From: Bosea sp. ANAM02 | GTDB lineage: Bacteria; Pseudomonadota; Alphaproteobacteria; Rhizobiales; Beijerinckiaceae | Reading direction: 5' to 3' | NCBI RefSeq assembly: GCF_011764485.1 | Contig: NZ_AP022848.1 | Coordinates: forward strand, 3,872,001-3,936,000 | Length of the DNA: 64,000 nt | Part shown: positions 47,857 to 53,956 of the stretch, piece by piece | Position numbering within the stretch: the first letter of the stretch is position 1 | Layout of the letters: the number at the start of each line of letters is the position of its first letter | Made by a program: the position numbers and the translations under genes | The notes under the pieces: generated by a model | The model's input: the letters and a program-made list of their open reading frames with translations, nothing else | Told to the model about the DNA's origin: nothing | The model's database searches: none

Positions 47857-49134
47857 ATGAAAATTCTTCTGATCGGTTCGGGCGGCCGCGAGCATGCGCT
47901 CGCCTGGGCGATTTCGGCCTCGCCGCTCTGTGACACCCTGTTCATCGCGCCGGGCAATCCCGGTACCGCCCATTGCGGCGAGAATGTCGTGATCGATGTC
48001 GCCGACCATGCCGCCGTCGTGGCTTTCTGTCGCCTGCAAGGTATCGACCTCGTCGTCGTCGGGCCGGAAGGGCCGCTTGTCGCCGGCATCGCCGACGATC
48101 TCAGGGCCGCTGGAATCAAGGTCTTCGGTCCGTCGAAGGCCGCAGCCCAGCTCGAAGGCTCCAAGGGCTTCACCAAGGAACTCTGCGCCGAGTTCAATAT
48201 CCCGACCGCGGGCTTCGGCCGCTTCGCCGATGCCGCTTCCGCCAGGACTTACGTCGCCGCACAGGGCGCGCCGATCGTGATCAAGGCCGACGGGCTCGCC
48301 GCCGGCAAGGGCGTGATCATGGCGCAGACGCTGGACGAGGCGAACGAGGCCATCGACATGATGTTCTCCGGCAGCTTCGGCGCGGCGGGCGCCGAGGTCG
48401 TCGTCGAGGAGTGGATGATCGGCGAGGAGGCCAGCTTCTTCGCGCTCTGCGACGGCACGCATGCGCTGGCGCTCGCCTCTGCCCAGGACCACAAGCGCGT
48501 CGGCGACGGCGATACCGGCCCGAATACCGGCGGCATGGGCGCCTATTCGCCCGCCCCCGTGATGACGCCCGCGCTGACCGAACGTGTCATGGCCGAGATC
48601 ATCCGGCCGACGCTCGCCGGCATGGCGAAGCGCGGCACGCCGTTCCAGGGCGTTCTCTTCGCCGGGTTGATGATCACGGCGCAGGGGCCAAAGCTGATCG
48701 AATACAACACCCGCTTCGGCGATCCCGAATGCGAGGTGCTGATGCCGCGCCTGAAGAGCGACATCGTGCCGGCGCTGCTCGCCGCCTGCGACGGCGTGCT
48801 CGACCGGGTCGACCTGCGCTGGCGCGACGAGGCGGCGCTGACCGTCGTGCTCGCGGCGAAGGGCTATCCGGCCAAGCCGGAGACCGGCAGCGTCATCCGC
48901 GATGTCGAGAAGGCCGAGGCGATGGACGATGTCCTCGTCTTCCATGCCGGCACGAAGCTCTCGAACGGCGATCTCGTCGCCAATGGCGGACGCGTGCTCA
49001 ATGTCGTGGCGCTCGGCAAGAGCGTCGGCGCGGCGCAGGCGCGGGCCTACGAGGCGGTCGACAAGATCGACTGGCCCGGCGGCTTCTGCCGTCGCGATAT
49101 CGGCTGGCAGGCGGTGAAGCGCGAGCGAGGCTGA
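47857..49134 (+). CDS. purD: Phosphoribosylamine-glycine ligase
   Basis: This 425-residue ATP-grasp enzyme joins glycine to phosphoribosylamine in purine synthesis. It starts [20 protein letters not shown], and has [10 protein letters not shown], the ATP-grasp segments [20 protein letters not shown] and [17 protein letters not shown], and [12 protein letters not shown]. All family blocks are in order. The ATG follows GCGGAGAGCGCG. It uses glycine, whose cellular level also controls the gcv operon through the riboswitch. Confidence 0.97.
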   Translation: MKILLIGSGGREHALAWAISASPLCDTLFIAPGNPGTAHCGENVVIDVADHAAVVAFCRLQGIDLVVVGPEGPLVAGIADDLRAAGIKVFGPSKAAAQLEGSKGFTKELCAEFNIPTAGFGRFADAASARTYVAAQGAPIVIKADGLAAGKGVIMAQTLDEANEAIDMMFSGSFGAAGAEVVVEEWMIGEEASFFALCDGTHALALASAQDHKRVGDGDTGPNTGGMGAYSPAPVMTPALTERVMAEIIRPTLAGMAKRGTPFQGVLFAGLMITAQGPKLIEYNTRFGDPECEVLMPRLKSDIVPALLAACDGVLDRVDLRWRDEAALTVVLAAKGYPAKPETGSVIRDVEKAEAMDDVLVFHAGTKLSNGDLVANGGRVLNVVALGKSVGAAQARAYEAVDKIDWPGGFCRRDIGWQAVKRERG

Positions 49135-49163
49135 CAGGACGCCCCGCGCGGGGCACGACACCG

Positions 49164-49182
49164 ACCGAATGCAACATTCGGT
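49164..49182 (+). other. Small hairpin downstream of purD
   Basis: ACCGAATG and CATTCGGT pair around CAA about 30 bases after purD. It is followed by GTTGTGATTTCTC rather than a proper T-run, so termination is only a weak possibility. Confidence 0.4.
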
Positions 49183-49197
49183 GTTGTGATTTCTCTC

Positions 49198-49242
49198 GCA
49201 TCGACTTCAACCGAAAATCGGTTCCCACTTTTCGGGTCGATG
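49198..49242. repeat. Short palindromic repeat R7, copy 3
   Basis: GCATCGAC and GTCGATGC flank CCGAAAATCGGTTCCCAC and TTTTCGG. It is the clearest of three copies in the window (others at 11445-11480 and 14346-14389). It ends 15 bases before the start of the dehalogenase-like gene and contains no gene. Confidence 0.65.
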
Positions 49243-49257
49243 CCTATGCTGCCGCGC

Positions 49258-50172
49258 ATGGCGAACATCGACTCCCTTTTCCCCGGCTTCAAGGCGCACT
49301 GGATCGACGGGCCGGTCGGCAAGATCTTCGCGCGCGTCGGCGGTGAAGGCCCGCCGCTGGTGCTGGTCCACGGCTTCCCTCAGACCCATGCCGAATGGCA
49401 CCGGCTGGCGCCGGAGCTGGCCAAAACCCACACCGTCGTCTGCCCTGACCTGCGCGGCTATGGCTGGTCGGCCGCGCCGCATGGCGACGGCGGCCGGGAG
49501 ACCTACACCAAGCGCAGCATGGGCGAGGACATCGTCGCGGCGATGCAGGCGCTCGGCCATATCCGCTTCGGCGTGATCGGTCATGATCGCGGCGCGCGTG
49601 TCGCCTATCGCCTCGCGCTCGACCATCCCGGCCGCGTCGAGCGGCTCGTCCTGCTCGACATCCTGCCGACCGTCTCGATGTGGGAGGGCATGAACGCGGC
49701 CCGCGCCATGCAGGTCTATCACTGGACCTTCCTGGCCCAGCCCGGGCCGATCCCGGAGAACCTGCTCAAGGCCGATCCGGCCGGCTGGCTCGACCGCACG
49801 ATCGCGAGCTGGAGCCGGGCAAAGAACCTCGACCTGTTCGATCCGCTGGCGATGCAGTCCTATGCCGAATCCTTCAGCGATCCCTCGCGGACCCACGCGG
49901 CCTGCGAGGACTATCGCGCCGGCGCCACGACCGATGTCGAGCACGACAAGGCCGATCTCGCCGCAAATAAGCGGACCCTCTGCCCGACGCTGGTGCTCTG
50001 GGGCGAGGCCGGCATCCCTGCCAAGGGCGCGAGCCCGCTCGCTATCTGGCGCGAGACCTTCGCGCCGCAGGCCGAGGGCCAGGCGATCGATAGCGGCCAT
50101 TTCCTGCCGGAAGAGAACCCGCAGGCGACGCTGGCGGCGCTGAAGCCGTTCCTGGCGCGGGCGGTGACGTGA
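49258..50172 (+). CDS. Fluoroacetate dehalogenase-like alpha/beta hydrolase
   Basis: This 304-residue enzyme is a close match to bacterial fluoroacetate dehalogenases, which use an aspartate nucleophile to displace halide from haloacetates. Asp110 lies in VIGHDRGARVAYRLA, with Arg111 and Arg114 placed to bind the carboxylate. Asp134 (VLLDILPT) and His281 (DSGHFLPEE) complete the triad. The halide pocket residues His155-Trp156 (YHWTFLAQPGPIPENLL) and Tyr219 (EDYRAG) are also in place, as is Trp185. Epoxide hydrolase is the alternative annotation but the HW pocket favours defluorinase. It stands alone between purD and a repeat. Confidence 0.85.
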   Translation: MANIDSLFPGFKAHWIDGPVGKIFARVGGEGPPLVLVHGFPQTHAEWHRLAPELAKTHTVVCPDLRGYGWSAAPHGDGGRETYTKRSMGEDIVAAMQALGHIRFGVIGHDRGARVAYRLALDHPGRVERLVLLDILPTVSMWEGMNAARAMQVYHWTFLAQPGPIPENLLKADPAGWLDRTIASWSRAKNLDLFDPLAMQSYAESFSDPSRTHAACEDYRAGATTDVEHDKADLAANKRTLCPTLVLWGEAGIPAKGASPLAIWRETFAPQAEGQAIDSGHFLPEENPQATLAALKPFLARAVT

Positions 50173-50256
50173 GCCATGCCCGGCCACGCTGAACAAAACC
50201 GCCATCCCAAAAGGCTACTTGGAGCCGCACTCGGAAGCCGAGCACGAGACGCTTCC

Positions 50257-50347
50257 GTCATGGTGGGGCTTGTCCCGACCATCCACGTCTTCCTTCGTGC
50301 GATGCGGCGTCCAAGACGTGGATGCCCGTCACAAGGGCGAGCATGAC
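50257..50347. repeat. Dispersed palindromic repeat, family R4, copy 2
   Basis: It contains GTCATGGTGGGGCTTGTCCC, GACCATCCACGTCTTCC, CCAAGACGTGGATGCCCG and ends AAGGGCGAGCATGAC. The arms pair as in 726-812. Its last bases overlap the proposed start codon of the patatin gene. Confidence 0.75.
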
Positions 50348-51233
50348 TGCAGTGCCATCACCGGGCATGCAGCCTGATGAACCGAAACATCACCCGGCCG
50401 GCCCACCCGAGATCGCGCTCGTGCTTGGCGCAGGCGGTGCGCGGGGCTTGAGCCATGTCGCCGTGCTGGAGGCCTTCGACGAGCTCGGCCTGAAGCCCGC
50501 GCGCATCGCCGGCTGCTCGATCGGCGCCATCATCGGCGCAGCCTTCGCCGCCGGGCTTTCCGGCCGGGAGCTGCGCGAGCATGTGCTCGCGACCTTCCGC
50601 GACCGGGCGCGGGTGATCGCGCGCCTGCTCGACTGCCGCGTCGGCAAGCTCGCCGATCTCGTGCGTGGCCTCGGCAACCCAGTCCTACTCGATGGCGAAA
50701 GGCTGCTCGACCTGTTCTGGCCGGAGGCCGTGCCCGATCGGTTCGAGGAGCTGGCGATCCCATTCACGGCGATCGCCGCGGATTATCACCGGCATGCCGT
50801 CGTCGCGCTGCATGACGGGCCGTTGACGCCGGCGGTGGCGGCCTCGCTCGCCATTCCCGGGCTGGTCCGGCCGGTCGCGCTCGGCGGGCGCGTGCTGATC
50901 GATGGCGGCGCGATCGATCCCCTGCCCTATCGGGATTGGCTGGCGCCCGGCCGCATCGTCGTCGCGGTCGATGTCAGCGCGCCGATGACAGAGCCCGGCG
51001 AAGCGCGCATTCCCGGCGCGATGGAAGCGCTCGTCGGCGCCTCGCAGATCCTGACGCGGACGCTGGTCCAGCGGCTGATCGAGCAGGAGCCGCCGGACGT
51101 CCTGATCCGGGCCGGCTCGGAGCGCATCGGCGGGCTCGACTTCTTCAAGGCCAAGGTGATCCTCGCGGCGGCCGAGCCGATCAAGGACGAGGTCAAGCGA
51201 GCACTGCAACGGGCTCACGAAGCACGGGGCTGA
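50343..51233 (+). CDS. Patatin-like phospholipase (RssA/YchK type)
   Basis: The 296-residue protein has the patatin Ser-Asp dyad: oxyanion loop GAGGARGLSH at about 26-35, nucleophile in GCSIGA at about 57-62, and DGGAID for the aspartate at about 190. It is a probable lipid acyl hydrolase, cytoplasmic or membrane-associated. Two starts are possible, ATG 50343 and ATG 50367; the first lies within a palindromic repeat. Its 3' end overlaps the converging ArsR-type gene by 41 bases. Confidence 0.88.
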   Translation: MTAVPSPGMQPDEPKHHPAGPPEIALVLGAGGARGLSHVAVLEAFDELGLKPARIAGCSIGAIIGAAFAAGLSGRELREHVLATFRDRARVIARLLDCRVGKLADLVRGLGNPVLLDGERLLDLFWPEAVPDRFEELAIPFTAIAADYHRHAVVALHDGPLTPAVAASLAIPGLVRPVALGGRVLIDGGAIDPLPYRDWLAPGRIVVAVDVSAPMTEPGEARIPGAMEALVGASQILTRTLVQRLIEQEPPDVLIRAGSERIGGLDFFKAKVILAAAEPIKDEVKRALQRAHEARG

Positions 51234-51939
51234 CCGGCTCCGGAACGTCACAGCGGAAGCCGGGCAACGCAGACTCCAGCACCGCCCGGCCTTCTTCGGT
51301 CAGGATCACCGCGCGGCTGTCCTTGCGACGGCGGACCCAGTCCATCCCGAAGCAGCGGCAGGCAAGCGCTGCCGCGAGATGGCCGGCGAGATGGGGCCTG
51401 CGCTCGCTCCAGTCGAGGCAGGGGCGTAAGGCGGCACGGCGGCTCTTGCTGCCGGCATCGGGGTCGAGGCCCAGCGCCCTGAAGATTGCCCTGCCAGAGG
51501 CTGTCAGCGCATAGCCGCCTTCGCTCGCGGCGAGATGGCCGCCAGCCATCAGCGCGTCGTGGATGCCGATGCCGAGCCTCCCGGCAAAATGGTCGTAGCA
51601 GGTGCGTGCCTGGCTCAAATCCGCGCCGACGCGGGACGGCAGACGTCGGCTCGTATCGTCGAGATTGGCCAGCACCATCAGGCCTTCCAGCGCGGTCGCG
51701 ACCTCCGGTCCGGCGAGCCGGTAATAGCGGTGGCGTCCCTGCACCGCGACCTCGATCAGCTTGCCCTGCATCAGCTTGGCGAGATGGCCGCTCGCCGTCT
51801 GCGGCGCGACGCCGGCGATCCAGGCGAGCTCCTTGGCCGTCAGTGCGCGGCCGTCCATCAGCGCGTGCAGCATGTTGGCGCGGGCCGGATCGCCCATCAG
51901 ATGGGCGATCTCCGCGAGATAGGGTCCTTGAGTGCTCAT
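51193..51939 (-). CDS. ArsR-type winged-helix transcriptional regulator
   Basis: The 248-residue protein has an ArsR-like helix-turn-helix at about 10-80 (MGDPARANMLHALMDGRALT, then PQTASGHLAKLMQGKLIEVA and GRHRYYRLAGPEVATALEGL). The C-terminal half has several cysteines (ARTCYDHFAG, RPCLDWSERRPHLAG, ACRCFGMDW, FRCDVPEP) and a second winged-helix-like region, so it may sense metal or redox state, but no named ligand site is visible. It is divergent from a TauE/SafE exporter across 105 bases, a likely target. Confidence 0.88.
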   Translation of the reverse strand: MSTQGPYLAEIAHLMGDPARANMLHALMDGRALTAKELAWIAGVAPQTASGHLAKLMQGKLIEVAVQGRHRYYRLAGPEVATALEGLMVLANLDDTSRRLPSRVGADLSQARTCYDHFAGRLGIGIHDALMAGGHLAASEGGYALTASGRAIFRALGLDPDAGSKSRRAALRPCLDWSERRPHLAGHLAAALACRCFGMDWVRRRKDSRAVILTEEGRAVLESALPGFRCDVPEPVSPVLREPVAVLA

Positions 51940-52044
51940 GACGGCATGATGCGCCATCGCTTTCGCATCGCAAGCGGGAACGCTACGTCGACGGCCGTAG
52001 CATTGGGCCGCGACAGCCACCGTCAGCGATGTCACAAGCGAGCC

Positions 52045-52788
52045 ATGGACAACACGACTCTCCTCCTCTTCGTCACCGCGACCTTCGTGCTCGCCGGCTT
52101 CGTCAAGGGCGTCATCGGGCTGGGCCTGCCGACCATCGCGGTCGGCATTCTCGGCGTGGTCATGGCGCCGGCACAGGCTGCAGCGCTCCTGGTCGTGCCC
52201 AATCTCGTCACCAATGGCTGGCAGATCGCGACCGGGCCGAAGCTGCTGTCGACCCTGCGCCGGCTCTGGCCAATGCTGGCCACCATCTGCCTGGGCACCT
52301 GGGCCGGCGCTGGCCTGCTGCAACAGCAGAAGGATGGCAGCGCCGCGCTCTGGCTCGGTCTTGCGCTCATGCTCTACGCGCTTGTCGGCCTGAAGGCGGC
52401 GAAGCTGCGCGTGCCGGAGCGCTGGGAAGGCCGGCTCGGCCCGGTCATCGGCTTCACCACCGGCGTCGTCACGGCTGCGACCGGCGTCTTCGTTCTGCCG
52501 GCGGTGCCCTATCTACAGGCGCTCGGCTTTGACAAGGACGAGCTGGTGCAGGCGCTCGGCATCTCCTTCATCGTCTCGACGCTCGCGCTCTCCTTCGGCC
52601 TGATCGGAGCGGGCGCGCTCAACGGCACCGTCGCCTGGCAATCGCTGCTGGCGCTCGTTCCCGCGCTGATCGGCATGGGCGGTGGGCAATTCATCCGCAG
52701 CCGCATCTCACCGGCGACCTTCAAGATCTGCTTCTTTGCCGGGCTGCTGGCGCTGGGCGCCTATCTCTGCTGGCGCAGCCTCGGCTGA
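52045..52788 (+). CDS. TauE/SafE family sulfite/sulfonate exporter-like protein
   Basis: This 247-residue membrane protein has eight or so helices and the TauE/SafE repeats FVLAGFVKGVIGLGLPTIAV at about 13-32 and IGFTTGVVTAATGVFVLPAV at about 136-155. The family moves sulfite, sulfoacetate or other anions; specificity is unknown. It is divergent from an ArsR-type regulator, which is the simplest candidate to control it. Confidence 0.9.
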   Translation: MDNTTLLLFVTATFVLAGFVKGVIGLGLPTIAVGILGVVMAPAQAAALLVVPNLVTNGWQIATGPKLLSTLRRLWPMLATICLGTWAGAGLLQQQKDGSAALWLGLALMLYALVGLKAAKLRVPERWEGRLGPVIGFTTGVVTAATGVFVLPAVPYLQALGFDKDELVQALGISFIVSTLALSFGLIGAGALNGTVAWQSLLALVPALIGMGGGQFIRSRISPATFKICFFAGLLALGAYLCWRSLG

Positions 52789-52831
52789 TGGTCCGGCTCT
52801 TGCTTGGCGAAACGGGATCGTCGCGCCGGCC

Positions 52832-52847
52832 TTAACCAGGCGTTCAC
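52832..52847 (+). promoter_or_regulatory. Near-consensus CtrA-like site
   Basis: TTAA, seven bases, then TTCACC matches the alphaproteobacterial CtrA box TTAA-N7-TTAAC at all but one central position. It lies about 45 bases before the small exported-type gene at 52891. One near match by eye is weak evidence. Confidence 0.3.
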
Positions 52848-52890
52848 CATACGGGCGCAGCCTCGACCGGCAGCAACAGGAGCGGCTCGC

Positions 52891-53142
52891 ATGGATGCCT
52901 TCACCATGGTCGTCATGGCCTGCGTCGCCGGGGAGGCGCATTGCGCGACCAGCCGCATCAGCGAGATGGATTTCACCACCGCGCAGGCCTGCGAAGCACG
53001 GGTCGACGACATCATCCGTTCGATGACCCGGGAATTCGGCAAGCGGCCCGAATTCAAGGGCCGGCAGGTGACCTATGACGTCTCCTGCATGGATCGCGCC
53101 CAGCTCGCGGCCAAGTTCGGCATCGCCTCGTCGGATACGTGA
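52891..53142 (+). CDS. Small hypothetical protein (83 residues)
   Basis: The product starts MDAFTMVVMACVAGEAHCAT and has three further features: a cysteine in QACEARVDDI, one in VSCMDRA, and a short hydrophobic opening too short for a classical signal peptide. AGGAGCGGCTCGC before the ATG supports translation. I do not recognise the family, though short cysteine-containing proteins with this opening occur in related rhizobia. It stands alone between the TauE exporter and a repeat. Confidence 0.7.
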   Translation: MDAFTMVVMACVAGEAHCATSRISEMDFTTAQACEARVDDIIRSMTREFGKRPEFKGRQVTYDVSCMDRAQLAAKFGIASSDT

Positions 53143-53152
53143 GCCTCCAGCC

Positions 53153-53250
53153 ATCATGCTCGGGCTTGACCTGAGCATCTCAGGACGAGAAGGCACCTTA
53201 TCCTGCGCGGGATTCTCGGGTCTGCGCTGCGCTCCGCCCGGAATGACGAG
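53153..53250. repeat. Dispersed palindromic repeat (R1-related), copy 1
   Basis: Blocks CATGCTCGGGCTTGACC, GCGGGATTCTCGGGTCTG and CGCCCGGAATGACG are arranged as in the element at 59008-59112 but in the opposite orientation (that copy starts with GTCATTCTCGGG and ends CGAGCATGAC). It lies between the small hypothetical gene and tadA, which converge. Confidence 0.75.
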
Positions 53251-53258
53251 GGTGTAAA

Positions 53259-53723
53259 CTAGCGCCGCTCGCGGAAGAAATCCCGGAGCAGCCCCGCGGC
53301 TTCCGTCTCGCGCAGGCCGCCATAGACCTCAGGCGCGTGATGGCAGGTCGGGCTCTCATAGAGCCTGACGCCATTCTCGACCGCGCCGCCCTTCGGATCG
53401 CCCGCGCCGAAATAGAGGCGCCGGATCCGGGAAAACGAGATCGCAGCCGCGCACATCGGGCAGGGCTCCAGCGTGACGTAGAGATCGCAGCCGATCAGCC
53501 GCTCGGAACCAATCGCCTCGCAGGCGAGCCTCAGCGCCAGCATCTCGGCATGGGCCGTCGGGTCCTTCAGCTCCAGCGTGCGGTTGCCGGCGCTGGCGAG
53601 GATCGTTCCCTCGCGCACCACCACCGCGCCGACCGGCACCTCGCCGCGCAAGGCAGCCGCCTTCGCCTCGTCGAAGGCGAGCGCCATGGCGTCGACGGTG
53701 GATGAGCGTTGCGGCGGCGACAT
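53259..53723 (-). CDS. tadA: tRNA-specific adenosine deaminase
   Basis: This 154-residue zinc enzyme converts adenosine 34 of tRNA-Arg to inosine. The zinc site is His58-Ala-Glu60 (PTAHAEMLAL) and Cys88/Cys91 (EPCPMCAAA). The RIRRLYFGAGDPKGGAVENG segment is typical of bacterial TadA. It is divergent from rluB, with a highly structured element between them. Confidence 0.96.
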   Translation of the reverse strand: MSPPQRSSTVDAMALAFDEAKAAALRGEVPVGAVVVREGTILASAGNRTLELKDPTAHAEMLALRLACEAIGSERLIGCDLYVTLEPCPMCAAAISFSRIRRLYFGAGDPKGGAVENGVRLYESPTCHHAPEVYGGLRETEAAGLLRDFFRERR

Positions 53724-53782
53724 CGAAAACCCCGGTTTTGGCGCTCGCGGCGAGGGAAAGCCTCTGCTACAAGCGCCGGCTA

Positions 53783-53894
53783 TAGAGCCGGATCCGATCA
53801 GGTTGAATCAACCTGATCGGTGAATCCGTCTCTCAGATATTGATAGAGACCGCGTTCTCCGATCAGATTTGCAATCTGATCGGCGCGGGCTCTA
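53783..53894 (+). repeat. Structured 112-base element with three internal hairpins
   Basis: Outer arms TAGAGCC (53783-53789) and GGCTCTA (53888-53894) enclose three hairpins: CCGATCAGGTTGA with TCAACCTGATCGG (53794-53820), GTCTCT with AGAGAC (53828-53850), and CCGATCAGATT with AATCTGATCGG (53859-53883). The first and third share CCGATCAG and CTGATCGG and so could also pair with each other. It lies between divergent tadA and rluB, 62 bases before rluB's start. It could be a transcribed leader structure, a cruciform target, or a mobile palindromic repeat. Confidence 0.8.
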
Positions 53895-53956
53895 GCGAAT
53901 AAGCGAGCCAGGCCTTTCCCGCAAAGCGGTTGTGCTCGGCCGGCTCAGGAGCAACC

